Shown: positions 1 through 9,198, counted from the first letter of the stretch. The stretch: DNA of 51,523 bases from an uncultured SAR116 cluster alpha proteobacterium (GCA_902593735.1 CACJJL010000014.1:1-51523), one strand, 5' to 3'. Numbers and translations are program-made. The notes: generated from the sequence alone by a model not told the origin.

Positions 1-1
1 T

Positions 2-271
2 AAAATTGAAAATAAAGAAGAAGATATTGATACTAATCAAACTAAAAAAACTGAACTTGAACTTCTTGAGGAACGAGACGAAGATAGTCTTACCGAAGAA
101 GAAGAAGACAGAATGTATGAGTTGAGAAGATTAAGAGCACAAAAAAGAATTAACGATGAAGTTAGAGAAGAAGAACAAGCTGAATTCAAAAAAGCTGATG
201 AAGAAATCGCTCATTTAAAAACATTATTAAAACCTAAGAAGAAAAAGTTACCAAAAGGATACGTAGAATAA
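2..271 (+). CDS. C-terminal part of a charged hypothetical protein (5' truncated by window)
   Basis: An open frame enters from the left edge and stops at the TAA at 269-271, leaving about 89 residues. The fragment is almost entirely Glu/Asp/Lys/Arg with Leu spaced in a helical pattern, so it is probably a long charged helix or coiled coil. It ends in a basic stretch (KPKKKKLPKGYVE). No enzyme motif is visible and I do not recognise the family. The stop lies three bases from the end of the oppositely oriented nuclease relic, so the two converge. The start and any N-terminal domain are outside the window. Confidence 0.6.
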   Translation, partial: KIENKEEDIDTNQTKKTELELLEERDEDSLTEEEEDRMYELRRLRAQKRINDEVREEEQAEFKKADEEIAHLKTLLKPKKKKLPKGYVE

Positions 272-273
272 TA

Positions 274-755
274 TTAGATCTTTCTAACTTTTTTATTCTT
301 CATTCTCCGCCATTTCCAAGGTGCTATAAATTTTCCTGAACACATACCAGCATTATCTAATATGGCTATTGCTTTCCTTCTTTACATATTTTTTTGAATA
401 TTTTATGTAAGCTAGTGCCCATCCCCTTTTTACCATTAATGAATTAATATCATTTTCATCTACATAATATATTTAAATAGATCTTTTGTATATGTTTTGT
501 TTTTTTAATACATTATACTTTTCTTGAGACAATTATTTTTTCAAGTTCTAACTTTGCTTTAACTCCACATAAATATATATGTCAATATTTGTCAGTACAA
601 GTTTGTTTTATTTCTGGCGTACCAATACCATAAAATCTTATTTTTTCAGAGTTAAGTATTATTGTATCGCCATCAATTATTTTTAATGATGAGCTTGCAT
701 TTAAAACTTTTGAAAACGCTAATGTATTTATTAATGAAACTAAAAAAAATATTTT
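274..755 (-). pseudogene. Decayed staphylococcal-nuclease-like (thermonuclease) gene
   Basis: Reading the minus strand from 755 gives a hydrophobic leader (KIFFLVSLINTLAFSK), then IIDGDTIIL and IRFYGIGTPEIKQTC. These match the SNase core, where the DGDT and R..GI.TPE residues bind calcium and the phosphate. The same frame hits TGA at 582-584, probably a former Gly codon, and continues CGVKAKLELEKII before further stops. Later frames carry VDENDINSLMVKRGWALAYIKYS and the typical SNase ending SGKFIAPWKWRR, finishing at 274-276. At least one nonsense change and two frame changes are needed, and no start codon remains. It begins immediately after the SMP-30 stop, so it was probably downstream in that operon. 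The intact product would have been a secreted nuclease. Confidence 0.8.
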
Positions 756-1740
756 AAATATTTAAATATTCTTTATTTAAAATTGTTTTTGTTTTCCAAT
801 GAGAAGGCTCCAATCCCCGAATTTTTGATTTAAAAGTAGCTACTTGCTTACCTAACAAACATCCCAGGTAAATATTTTTAAGATCAGAACCACCAAAGGC
901 AATACTTGAAATATTTTTAAGCTTTGTACTCACTATATTATCAAGGTGTTTTCTTTCTAAAATTCCTTTTTGATATGCTTTTTCTACATATGATACATGC
1001 TTTGCGTTACTATCGTCTAAAATAGTCTTCTTTTTTCCATTTTTATCAATATGAATTAATTTATTACTAACTATACACGTCACCAAAATTCCTTCATCAA
1101 TATCAAAAGCAAAACCGTCAGGAAACTCTCCTACATCAAATTCAGCAACTATTTGTTGATTAATTAAATTTCCATCAGATGTAATGTCAAATTTTGACAT
1201 ACAACGTGAAAAGGTCTCATTTACATATAATTGGTTTGATAGAGGATGGACGATACATTCATTTGTAAATCCTAAATTATCAGCTACAACCCTAGGTTTT
1301 TTTTCGTCAATGAGTATTATAAATCCATCTTTCCAATTTGGTTTACATCCTAAAATCCGTGGAATTAGTCTTGTACTTACAGTAATCCAAATTCTTCCAG
1401 AATGATCAATATGAACATAATTTGTAGGTGGTAGAGGTTCATTGTCTATTTCTAATAAAAATGGAACGAGTTCTCCATTATTATAAAGTCTGTATACACC
1501 ACCAATATCATCACCTAGATGTGTTAAAAGCCATCCCCCATTTGGATGAATTGCTATACCATTTGGTTTTGGTTGAAAATTGCCTTTTGCTAGAATTGTT
1601 TGTTGATCTCCATTTTTAGTAATTAAGGTTACACCACCTCTCCAATCTGCAATGTGTAAGGTTTCATTTTTATCAACTAGTACACATTCTGGTCTTACTA
1701 GATTATTGCCTATGAATTTTACTTCCTCTAAAATCTTCAT
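754..1740 (-). CDS. SMP-30/gluconolactonase/LRE-like beta-propeller hydrolase
   Basis: The 328-residue product resembles the SMP-30/gluconolactonase family, six-bladed propellers that open sugar lactones around a single divalent metal. Supporting segments are the N-terminal PECVLVDKNETLHIADWRGG, the central GFTNECIVHPLSNQLYVNET, and later FPDGFAFDIDEG, which in the family carry the metal-binding Glu/Asn/Asp residues. There is no signal peptide, so it is cytoplasmic. It starts at ATG 1738-1740, four bases after the NTF2-like gene, so the two are probably co-transcribed. The actual lactone cannot be deduced; the neighbouring enolase-superfamily and PrpD genes hint at acid-sugar metabolism, but that is inference. 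Confidence 0.8.
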   Translation of the reverse strand: MKILEEVKFIGNNLVRPECVLVDKNETLHIADWRGGVTLITKNGDQQTILAKGNFQPKPNGIAIHPNGGWLLTHLGDDIGGVYRLYNNGELVPFLLEIDNEPLPPTNYVHIDHSGRIWITVSTRLIPRILGCKPNWKDGFIILIDEKKPRVVADNLGFTNECIVHPLSNQLYVNETFSRCMSKFDITSDGNLINQQIVAEFDVGEFPDGFAFDIDEGILVTCIVSNKLIHIDKNGKKKTILDDSNAKHVSYVEKAYQKGILERKHLDNIVSTKLKNISSIAFGGSDLKNIYLGCLLGKQVATFKSKIRGLEPSHWKTKTILNKEYLNI

Positions 1741-1744
1741 ATAT

Positions 1745-2179
1745 TCAACTATTGTTCATGTTTGTTCCTGCCAATGAACTTATAGTCCCAGAAACAGGTA
1801 TCATTGATCGTAATTGTAATGCCCAAGTTCCATTTCTAAAGGTAGATACCCATATTCCTTTAGCTGAACCATAACTTTTTTTATTGATTAATCTTCTATT
1901 AAACTCTACTTCACATTGAACTGTTTTATCGGATTTATTTATAATTTTACATTTGTCTAAAGTTGAAAAACTCCAATTTTCAACATTACGCATTCTGTCA
2001 AGTTGTACTTTTAATGATTTCCAGAAATCTTCGCCATTTTTATAAATTACAGGTTCATTTCCATTTGAGTGAACGTAATGAGGGAAATGTAAGTTTGTTA
2101 TGATGTTATTCTTTTCTGCTGTATTAAAAGCGTCAATAAATTTATAAAGACATGAAACCCCTGGATGTTCATTTTTCAT
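1745..2179 (-). CDS. NTF2/SnoaL-like hypothetical protein
   Basis: A 144-residue cytoplasmic protein. An N-terminal helix containing FIDAFNTAEKNN is followed by alternating beta strands and a Trp-rich segment (NVENWSFSTLDKCKI), the layout of NTF2-like cone folds such as SnoaL. No catalytic set can be named. A good Shine-Dalgarno (AAAGGAAA) precedes the ATG at 2177-2179. It sits four bases upstream of the SMP-30 gene in the same direction, suggesting a two-gene operon. The fold call is by pattern only; an uncharacterised family is possible. Confidence 0.6.
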   Translation of the reverse strand: MKNEHPGVSCLYKFIDAFNTAEKNNIITNLHFPHYVHSNGNEPVIYKNGEDFWKSLKVQLDRMRNVENWSFSTLDKCKIINKSDKTVQCEVEFNRRLINKKSYGSAKGIWVSTFRNGTWALQLRSMIPVSGTISSLAGTNMNNS

Positions 2180-2229
2180 TTTTTATTTCCTTTAACTACT
2201 ATTTAGCAAATTTAATTTTAAATATAAAA

Positions 2230-3177
2230 TTATCGTCTAAGTGGAGTGTCTAAATTAACCTCTTGATTTCTTTTTTGTTCTCTTAAAAAAATATAAACAC
2301 CAGCGCTCATAACAATTATTACACCTGCAATGGTTCTAATAGTTGGTATATCGTCAAATAGAAAATACCCAATAATTATAGACCAAATTATCAATGAATA
2401 TTCAAATATAGATGTTATCGAAGTAGAATAATTACTGTATGCTTTAAAAACACATGTGAATGCAATTGAAGCTAAAATACCCATTAAAACAATATACTGC
2501 CATGTATAATCAAAATTACTAAACCATTTTCTAAAAATAAATTTGACTGTGGGGTCACTAAAATTATCAAATTGGCCCGAACCAAGGAAAAAATACATAA
2601 TCATACATAAAATAATAGTTATAATATAAAAGTAAAATAATTGAGTATAAGTATCATCTTTATCCGATGTTATTTTAGTAATAGTCATAGATAAAGCATA
2701 AAAAAATGCACATAATAACGGTAATAAATTTTTAAAATCAAAATTTGAAAAATTTGGATTTAAGATAATATAAACCCCGATAAATCCAAAAAAAATTGCT
2801 AGCCATCTTCTATAACCGATATTTTCTCTTAAAAGAGTTTTAGCAAAAATTGACATAAAAAAAGGAGTTGAAAAATATAAGGCTGTTGCTACAGCAAGAG
2901 ACAAATAGGTTAGTGATATAAAAAACATGCTAAAAGCTAAAAAATGAAGAACCACTCTTATCAATGACAGAACAGGGTAGCGCGTAATAAATATTATTTT
3001 TTTTTTATAAATAAGTAGAAACACAGTAGATAATATTGCTGCAACGAAAGTTCGTCCAAAATAAATTTCATATAATGAGACTTTTTGAAAGATAAATTTT
3101 AATATGGAATCATGAACAGAAAATGTTGCCATAGCAAGTATGATATAGATTATTCCAATAGTATTGTTAGTACTCAT
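2230..3177 (-). CDS. EamA/DMT-family inner-membrane transporter
   Basis: A 315-residue, very hydrophobic protein with about ten membrane segments in two similar halves, as in EamA-type drug/metabolite transporters. Characteristic pieces are SVHDSILKFIFQKVSLYEIYFGRT near the N-terminus, RVVLHFLAFSMFF, TALYFSTPFFMSIFA, and in the second half YSNYSTSITSIFEYSLIIWS. The length is normal for the family. The substrate cannot be predicted: relatives export or import amino acids, nucleotides or small metabolites. It lies between the ung and NTF2-like genes on the same strand, with 29- and 50-base gaps. Confidence 0.85.
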   Translation of the reverse strand: MSTNNTIGIIYIILAMATFSVHDSILKFIFQKVSLYEIYFGRTFVAAILSTVFLLIYKKKIIFITRYPVLSLIRVVLHFLAFSMFFISLTYLSLAVATALYFSTPFFMSIFAKTLLRENIGYRRWLAIFFGFIGVYIILNPNFSNFDFKNLLPLLCAFFYALSMTITKITSDKDDTYTQLFYFYIITIILCMIMYFFLGSGQFDNFSDPTVKFIFRKWFSNFDYTWQYIVLMGILASIAFTCVFKAYSNYSTSITSIFEYSLIIWSIIIGYFLFDDIPTIRTIAGVIIVMSAGVYIFLREQKRNQEVNLDTPLRR

Positions 3178-3206
3178 AAAATTGTTACCATTTCAATCCT
3201 AAAAGT

Positions 3207-3881
3207 TTATAACTGCCAATTTATAGGTTCAATATTTTTTTGTTTAAGATAATTGTTTGTTTTTGAAAAAGGTTTAGAACCAAAAAACCCATTATTAGCG
3301 GAAAATGGTGAGGGGTGAGCACTTTCAAGAAGTAAGTGATTGTTTTTATCAATAAAATCACACTTTTCCTGAGCTTTTTTTCCCCATAAGATAAATACAA
3401 CATTATTTCTTTTTTTATTAATCACTCTCAAAACTGAATCTGTAAATTTTTCCCATCCCTTACCTTGGTGTGAGCCAGGCATGCCTTTTTCAACAGTTAA
3501 ACTATTGTTAAGCATCAAAACGCCCTGATGAGCCCAATTTTGCAAATCACCATTTTGTGGAGAAGTTATACGAAGGTCATCAAATAATTCTTTAAAAATA
3601 TTTTGAAGAGAGGGTGGAATTTTTTTAAATTTTTCTACTGAAAAGCTTAACCCATTTGCTTGACCTTCACCGTGATAAGGATCTTGTCCAACAATTACAA
3701 CTTTAACTTTATTGAGAGGTGTTAAATTAAAAGCGTTGAAAATTTTATTCATAGGTGGATAGATTGTTTTACCTAACAAAATTTGTTGCTTAAGAAATGA
3801 CCTTAGATCTGACATATATTGAGAAGTGAATTCCTCGTTCAGTTCAATTTTCCAACTTTCATGTATTTTTGCGTTAGACAA
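3207..3881 (-). CDS. ung: Uracil-DNA glycosylase, family 1
   Basis: Removes uracil from DNA, the first step of base-excision repair. The 224-residue protein has all family-1 motifs: the water-activating loop GQDPYHG (Asp about 67), the uracil-binding LMLNNSLTV region, and the minor-groove loop HPSPFSANNGFFG containing the catalytic His (about 190). The length is typical for the bacterial enzyme. The start is a TTG at 3879-3881, because the next ATG would remove the N-terminal helix before KTIYPP. Nothing suggests loss of function. It is co-directional with the EamA gene downstream. Confidence 0.96.
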   Translation of the reverse strand: MSNAKIHESWKIELNEEFTSQYMSDLRSFLKQQILLGKTIYPPMNKIFNAFNLTPLNKVKVVIVGQDPYHGEGQANGLSFSVEKFKKIPPSLQNIFKELFDDLRITSPQNGDLQNWAHQGVLMLNNSLTVEKGMPGSHQGKGWEKFTDSVLRVINKKRNNVVFILWGKKAQEKCDFIDKNNHLLLESAHPSPFSANNGFFGSKPFSKTNNYLKQKNIEPINWQL

Positions 3882-3924
3882 TTTGTAGTGCTATCCAATT
3901 ATATATTTTGATTATTTTTATATG

Positions 3925-4827
3925 TTATCTAATATGCCAATCTTCATTAAGTGGTCTAGCGCTATTAAGTTCACCATAGCCTGCGCCAGTAGTCCCAGTT
4001 GGTTTTGGTCCAAAATATCTACGATCTTTCAATTCATTATTAGGTTGAAATCGAATATCACAAGTTAAGCGTATTTTTTTGTCATTAGCATAATTTTCAA
4101 AAGTACCATGAACAGTATACATCCCAAAAATAAGTGCGTCTCCTGGATTAAATTGAGTAGTTAAAATTTTTGTATTTCTTTCTTTAGCAAAATTTATGGG
4201 GTTAGTGTCTATTGTAGCTTTCATATGTTTGTGAATGTCTACGTCAAATCCTTTATATTTGGTTTTAATATCTGAAAATTTGTGAGACCCTTCAATTATA
4301 AATAAAGGACCTTTGTCGATGGTTATATCTGTAAAAACAAGCCAACATGTGAGTACCTTATGAGTTTTTCTTGTGAAAAAACCTGCATCACAATGCATAT
4401 GAGTGAATTTTCCTTCTGATACTGCTCTTAAAAATATAAAATCAAAGCCAATTGAAGAAATGCCAAATATTCTAGAAAAAACATTTTTTAAATTATTGCC
4501 ATTTGTAATTTTTCTTAATGATTCTGTATTACTTACGTCCTCCCAAAAAACTCCTCTATCCTTATGTAATTCGTCTCTTTTTGATCTGCCTGACCAAATA
4601 CCTTCAGTAAATGGACCTTCAAGCTCATCTACATTTTTTAATTTTTCAAAAATATCATTTCGAGCTTTAGTAATATCATTTTTTTCAATAACGTTTTTCA
4701 AAAAGAGATAACCATTTTCATTAAGTGATTGTCTCAATTTTTCATCAGTTGTATTTTTAAGATTTGTTTCTTTTAATTCACCTAAAAGGGAACTAGGTAC
4801 TTTTACCCCATTAATTAGAGCTTCCAT
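3925..4827 (-). CDS. Phytanoyl-CoA dioxygenase (PhyH) family Fe(II)/2-oxoglutarate oxygenase
   Basis: About 300 residues with the PhyH jelly-roll pattern. The iron-binding H-x-D is seen in THMHCDAGFF, the distal His in YTVHGTFENY, and the 2-oxoglutarate-binding Arg lies a few residues later in KIRLTCDIRF. The N-terminal SLNENGYLFLKNV is also typical. The ATG at 4825-4827 is preferred because AAGG lies nine bases upstream; an in-frame TTG three codons earlier has no suitable spacing. Family members hydroxylate varied small substrates (ectoine, halogenated or lipid substrates), so the substrate is unknown. It is divergent from the enolase-superfamily gene across a 144-base gap that must hold both promoters. 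Confidence 0.85.
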   Translation of the reverse strand: MEALINGVKVPSSLLGELKETNLKNTTDEKLRQSLNENGYLFLKNVIEKNDITKARNDIFEKLKNVDELEGPFTEGIWSGRSKRDELHKDRGVFWEDVSNTESLRKITNGNNLKNVFSRIFGISSIGFDFIFLRAVSEGKFTHMHCDAGFFTRKTHKVLTCWLVFTDITIDKGPLFIIEGSHKFSDIKTKYKGFDVDIHKHMKATIDTNPINFAKERNTKILTTQFNPGDALIFGMYTVHGTFENYANDKKIRLTCDIRFQPNNELKDRRYFGPKPTGTTGAGYGELNSARPLNEDWHIR

Positions 4828-4971
4828 TGAAATCAACCTTACATTAGCAACTATCTTACTGATTTAATCTATCAACTAAATATTACTGTGTCATTGATAT
4901 TAGTTTTTTTTACCTTGAGTTTATAATTTTAATAAAGCTATCATTATAATAAAATTATATGAGAGAAATCA

Positions 4972-6042
4972 TTGATAGTAAGTTCTATAAAAACAAAATT
5001 AATATCTGTACCATTTTCTGATCCTCCTCAAACGGGTTTCTTAACACTTGAAAAAATAGATCTCTTAATTGTTCAGGTGGAAACAAAAGACGGGGTTATT
5101 GGAACTGGTCATCTTCATCCTTTAGCAGGCGGGTTAAAAACTTTGGAAATGTGTATAAATGAGATGTTAAAACCACTTATTATTGGTGAAAGTATAGATA
5201 ATATTGAAGCCTTATGGAATAAAATGTGGAATGCTACTTTCATACAAGGAAGGATGGGAATAACTGTTATGGCAATGTCAGCACTAGATATTGCTTTATG
5301 GGATTGTTATGGAAGAACAAAAGAAATGCCTCTCTGGAAAATATGGAAAGGAAATCAAAAACCTTTACCGGTTTATGGATCAGGTTGTTACAGAGGCCTA
5401 GGTCATGATGGTATGATACAAAAAGCAAAAAAATATGTTGGGCAAGGATTTAAGTCTATAAAAATGCAGGTTGCTCATTGTTTTACTAATGACGAAGACA
5501 TTGTCAATGTAAGGGATATGCGAGACGAACTGGGTAAAGATATTGGAATTATGATTGATGTTAATCAAGGTTGGACGGTAGAAGAAACTATTAAAGTATG
5601 CCCGAAGATTGAAAGTTATGAACCTGAGTGGCTTGAGGAACCAATTATGGCAGACGATTTTGATGGTTATGATAAAGTATGTAATTCAACACTAATTCCA
5701 ATAGTAACCGGTGAAAATAATTTTACGCATCATGACTTATTACCATTAATGAGAGGAAAAAAAATACCAATTCTACAACCGGACATAATGCGAGGAGGTT
5801 ATACAAATTTGATTTATAGCTCAAAATTAGCAAATAAATTTGGAATTACAATTGCACCACATATGTTTCCAGAACTTTCAATACATATTGTTGCTTCTAT
5901 TCAAAACCCTTCATGGCTTGAGTATATGGGCTGGTATGATCATCTTTGGAAAGAGCCACTTCTTCCGAAAAATGGAACATTAACACCGACGTCACGTCAT
6001 GGCCATGGTATGGATTTTAAAACAGAAATTGGTATTTCTTAA
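4972..6042 (+). CDS. Mandelate racemase/muconate-lactonizing enzyme family (enolase superfamily), probable sugar-acid dehydratase
   Basis: A 356-residue enolase-superfamily protein with an N-terminal capping domain and a barrel. Metal ligands fit Asp196 (IDVNQGW), Glu222 (WLEEP) and Glu248 (GENN), with His297 (APHMFPE) paired to Asp271 as the MR-subgroup base. The usual K-x-K on the second strand reads K-M-Q (SIKMQV), so the second lysine is absent; this points to a single-base dehydratase rather than a racemase. The start is TTG at 4972 behind GAGAG; the nearby ATG at 4959 is in another frame. It heads a plus-strand run with the cupin and MmgE/PrpD genes. The substrate is unknown. Confidence 0.85.
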   Translation: MIVSSIKTKLISVPFSDPPQTGFLTLEKIDLLIVQVETKDGVIGTGHLHPLAGGLKTLEMCINEMLKPLIIGESIDNIEALWNKMWNATFIQGRMGITVMAMSALDIALWDCYGRTKEMPLWKIWKGNQKPLPVYGSGCYRGLGHDGMIQKAKKYVGQGFKSIKMQVAHCFTNDEDIVNVRDMRDELGKDIGIMIDVNQGWTVEETIKVCPKIESYEPEWLEEPIMADDFDGYDKVCNSTLIPIVTGENNFTHHDLLPLMRGKKIPILQPDIMRGGYTNLIYSSKLANKFGITIAPHMFPELSIHIVASIQNPSWLEYMGWYDHLWKEPLLPKNGTLTPTSRHGHGMDFKTEIGIS

Positions 6043-6112
6043 TTAGAATAATTTTTTGATATATAATAGAAATTGAAGTTTAATAAGAATTATTTATTTG
6101 AGAGAGGCAAGA

Positions 6113-6490
6113 ATGAAATTTAAAATTACAAGGGCTAAAGAAAACAAATTTGAATCTGGATTACGTGGTTTTTTTTCATATAAGAATTTAGGTATTGAAG
6201 AAGCAACCTCTGGTGATTTTGGAGCCAATGTTATTAAAGCTATAGAAGGTAAACATGCTAATGGGGAATGGCATTATCATAAATTGAAATTTCAGATGGT
6301 TTATATTTTAAAAGGCAGTGTAGAGTTTGAATATGAAGGTGAGGGAACATTCACTTTAAATGAGGGTGATGTAGTTTATCAGCCGCCAGAAATTCATCAT
6401 AGAGAAATCAAGCACTCTGATGACCTTGAATTGATAGAAATAACAAGTCCTGCAGAGTTTGAAACTATCTCTTTATCCAAAAATAATTAA
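6113..6490 (+). CDS. Small cupin-domain protein
   Basis: About 125 residues forming one double-stranded beta helix. Cupin motif 1 is seen as HANGEWHYHKLKFQMVYILKG, with His/His/Glu-type metal ligands, and motif 2 as EGDVVYQPPEIHHREIKH. The ATG at 6113 is chosen because GAGAGAGG stands just upstream; an in-frame TTG five codons earlier lacks one. Single-domain cupins act as metal-dependent isomerases or as sugar/acid-binding accessory proteins. Its position between the enolase-superfamily enzyme and MmgE/PrpD suggests a role on the same carboxylic acid, which is inference. Confidence 0.85.
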   Translation: MKFKITRAKENKFESGLRGFFSYKNLGIEEATSGDFGANVIKAIEGKHANGEWHYHKLKFQMVYILKGSVEFEYEGEGTFTLNEGDVVYQPPEIHHREIKHSDDLELIEITSPAEFETISLSKNN

Positions 6491-6505
6491 TTGATTGAAT
6501 CAATA

Positions 6506-7882
6506 ATGGCTGAAGAGGTTGCAGAAATTTTCTCTAAACATATTTTCTCGTCAAAATATGAAGATTTAAGTGAAAAAACAATTAAACAATTAAAGGTTTT
6601 TTTATTAGATACTATTGGTGTTGGAATTGCTGGAAGTACAGGTTCAAAATTAAACGAACTTAAGAAAATTGCACACACATGGTCTAAGGGTAAAAATTGT
6701 ACTGTTCTCGGAACATGGGATAGGTATTCAAGAGACGCTTCAACACTTATTAATGCATATCAAATACACTGTCTTGAATTTGACTGTATTCATGAAGGAG
6801 CAGTTGTTCACCCTATGGCAGCTATTCTAAGTTCTTTACTCGCTCATTGTGAAGAAATTAATAATTTAGGTCATCACACAAATGGGAAAGAATTTTTAAT
6901 ATCTTTAGCATTAGGTGTTGATATTGCTTCATTTTTAGGTATTTGTGCTCGGGGGGAATTAAAATTTTTTAGACCTGCCACAGCAAGTGGTTTTGGTGCT
7001 GTTGCGGCTTTATCAAAAATACAAAAATTTTCTATGGAGGAAATTCATAATGCTTTGGGTATTATGTATTCACAAACATGTGGAAATATGCAATCCCATG
7101 TTGAGGGTGTACCAATTCTAGGACTTCAAGTTGGTTTCAATGCAAAAGCAGCTCTAGCTTCTATGGACCTTACAAAAGCTGGTTTCCCTGGTCCTAAAAG
7201 AGTTTTTAATGGAGAACATGGTTACTTTAAATTAATAGAAAATGACGACTATGAAATGACTTATCTCCGAGAGAATATTGGCAAAGTTTGGATGATTGAT
7301 CAATTAGCTCATAAACCTTTTCCAAGTGGAAGACTTACTCATGGGTTAGTTCACGCTATAAAAGATTTAAAATTAAAACATGGGTTAAATAAAGACGACA
7401 TTGAATCAATTGAATGTTTCGTTCCACCTGGTGTCTACAAATTAGTAGCAAGACCAATAATTGATAATTTTACAACGAATTATTCAAAGTTATGTGCTAA
7501 ATATGTTGGTGCTAGTTTCATGATAAATGATCATTTGAATATTGAAACTTTTACAGAAAAAAAATATTTAAATAATAAAGATACATTAAATTTTGCTAAT
7601 AAAATTACAATGATTAAGAATGACAAACTAGATCAAAAAGTCCTTACACCGCAAAAATTTATTATTACACATGTAAATAATAGCAAAATTGAAATTAATA
7701 TTGACCACGTTTATGGTCACCCAAAAGCGCCATTATCTGAGAAAGAATATTTAGAAAAATTTTCAAAATGTTGTTTTTCCTCAACCAATAAGGTTAATCA
7801 AAATCAAGTAAATAGAATGCTAGATTTTATATTTGATTTAGAAAATAAAGACAATGTCATAGATTTTTTCAAAATAATTTAA
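6506..7882 (+). CDS. MmgE/PrpD family protein (2-methylcitrate dehydratase-like)
   Basis: About 458 residues across the MmgE/PrpD fold: an all-helical N-terminal domain (LDTIGVGIAGSTGSKL, NAYQIHCLEFDCIHEGAVVHP) and a smaller alpha/beta C-terminal domain. Characterised members are iron-sulfur-free 2-methylcitrate dehydratases or cis-aconitate decarboxylase; many others act on unknown carboxylates. The conserved HxxxxVHP-type segment is present. No other methylcitrate-cycle gene is near, so propionate use is not implied. The ATG at 6506 is preferred; an in-frame TTG at 6491 immediately follows the cupin stop. The end overlaps the convergent amidohydrolase gene by four bases. Confidence 0.85.
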   Translation: MAEEVAEIFSKHIFSSKYEDLSEKTIKQLKVFLLDTIGVGIAGSTGSKLNELKKIAHTWSKGKNCTVLGTWDRYSRDASTLINAYQIHCLEFDCIHEGAVVHPMAAILSSLLAHCEEINNLGHHTNGKEFLISLALGVDIASFLGICARGELKFFRPATASGFGAVAALSKIQKFSMEEIHNALGIMYSQTCGNMQSHVEGVPILGLQVGFNAKAALASMDLTKAGFPGPKRVFNGEHGYFKLIENDDYEMTYLRENIGKVWMIDQLAHKPFPSGRLTHGLVHAIKDLKLKHGLNKDDIESIECFVPPGVYKLVARPIIDNFTTNYSKLCAKYVGASFMINDHLNIETFTEKKYLNNKDTLNFANKITMIKNDKLDQKVLTPQKFIITHVNNSKIEINIDHVYGHPKAPLSEKEYLEKFSKCCFSSTNKVNQNQVNRMLDFIFDLENKDNVIDFFKII

Positions 7883-9141
7883 TTTTTATTTAAACTAGCT
7901 AATTTTTCTACCATTTTAAATAGTACAGAGGTACCTTTGGAAATATCTAATATTTCTGCATATTCCTCGGGACAATGACTTAAACCGTCCATACATGGTA
8001 CAAAAATCATAGAGGCAGGAGCAACTCTTGATAAATGAGCTGTGTCATGACCAGCGCCGCTATCCATTATAATATTTGAGAAGCCATATTCATCAGAAGA
8101 TACTTTAAATAATTTTACCAATTCTTTATCCATTTCCACATAAGGTGCAAAAGCAATGTTTTTCATTTGAATTTTACATGGACCATTTTGGTTCATTGTT
8201 TCAATTTGTTTTTCTAATTCCTTAATATATTGATCTCTTGAGCTTTTACTGGAAGCTCTTAGATCTATAGTCATTTCAACTTTACCTGGAATAATTGCTG
8301 CAGCATTAGGGTGAACACTAATTTTACCAATAGTTGAAACAAAATGTTGATTACTTTCTTTTGCTAACCTAGAAGCTGACTTATTCACAAAAGTAATTAT
8401 TTCTGAAGAAGTTACAAGAGCATCAGCTCTTTGATCCATTAAAATAGTTCCACTGTGACCAGCTTGACCATTTACTACTACACTAAACCTAGAAATGCTT
8501 GGAATAGATCTTACAATGCCTATGTCTATTTTTTTTTGCTCTAAAACCTTACCTTGTTCAATATGTAATTCTAAACATGCAACAATGTTTTCAATCATAG
8601 AAAACGGTTTAGTAAGTGATTTTGAGTTTCCACCAATCTTATCTATTTCGTCTTTCAGAATGTTTCCTGATGAGTTGCTCCTAGACAGGATTTCTTCATT
8701 TAAAGCACCTATCATACCTCGTGTTCCAATGCATGAAATACTCCAATCATTTAATTCTTCCCCAAGGTAATCATATACTGCAAGATTAAAAGGTAAGTTG
8801 ATATCATTTTCCTTAATGTGTTTTACTACACATAATGCAGCTACAACCCCAGCAATCCCGTCAAATCTTCCCCCCGAGGGTACTGTGTCAATATGTGATC
8901 CTATAATAACCACTTTCTCAGTATTAGTTTTTGATTTTAAATGTCCTATCAAGTTTCCAGCGTCGTCTGTGGACACTATCAATCCAAGTTTCTGATATTC
9001 ATTTTTTAACCATGATCTTGCTTCATAAAACTTTTTACTAAATACAATTCTTGTATATGGATTGCCTTGATCAGTTATTTTTTCTAAATCATCAATTTTC
9101 TGCTTAATGAATGAAATGTTAGATTGAGCGCTAAAGTCCAT
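7879..9141 (-). CDS. M20-family Zn amidohydrolase (N-carbamoyl-L-amino acid hydrolase / allantoate amidohydrolase type)
   Basis: A 420-residue binuclear metal hydrolase. The metal-binding HxD is in GSHIDTVPSGGRFDG, the catalytic Glu-Glu pair is near YLGEELNDWSISCIGT, and ELHIEQG and SGAGHDTAHLSR are diagnostic of the HyuC/AllC/beta-ureidopropionase branch. The C-terminal His ligand lies in DGLSHCPEEYA. Such enzymes split the carbamoyl or formamido group from N-carbamoyl amino acids, ureidopropionate or allantoate. No purine or pyrimidine genes are nearby to decide between them. Downstream of the aldehyde dehydrogenase by 57 bases on the same strand, so possibly an operon. Confidence 0.88.
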   Translation of the reverse strand: MDFSAQSNISFIKQKIDDLEKITDQGNPYTRIVFSKKFYEARSWLKNEYQKLGLIVSTDDAGNLIGHLKSKTNTEKVVIIGSHIDTVPSGGRFDGIAGVVAALCVVKHIKENDINLPFNLAVYDYLGEELNDWSISCIGTRGMIGALNEEILSRSNSSGNILKDEIDKIGGNSKSLTKPFSMIENIVACLELHIEQGKVLEQKKIDIGIVRSIPSISRFSVVVNGQAGHSGTILMDQRADALVTSSEIITFVNKSASRLAKESNQHFVSTIGKISVHPNAAAIIPGKVEMTIDLRASSKSSRDQYIKELEKQIETMNQNGPCKIQMKNIAFAPYVEMDKELVKLFKVSSDEYGFSNIIMDSGAGHDTAHLSRVAPASMIFVPCMDGLSHCPEEYAEILDISKGTSVLFKMVEKLASLNKN

Positions 9142-9198
9142 TATTATTTATCCCAGTTGAGCAAATATTAAATTATCAAATTATATGAAAATTTAAAT

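Noticed and set aside
582-584. TGA inside the nuclease relic, and another in the GFA relic, as UGA-to-Trp recoding
   Set aside because: The positions are not conserved Trp, intact genes use TGG for Trp, TGA ends the gene at 44875, and both relics also need frameshifts.
1184-1619. Plus-strand open frames inside the SMP-30 gene
   Set aside because: Shadows of the well-supported minus-strand gene with no domain signal or ribosome site.
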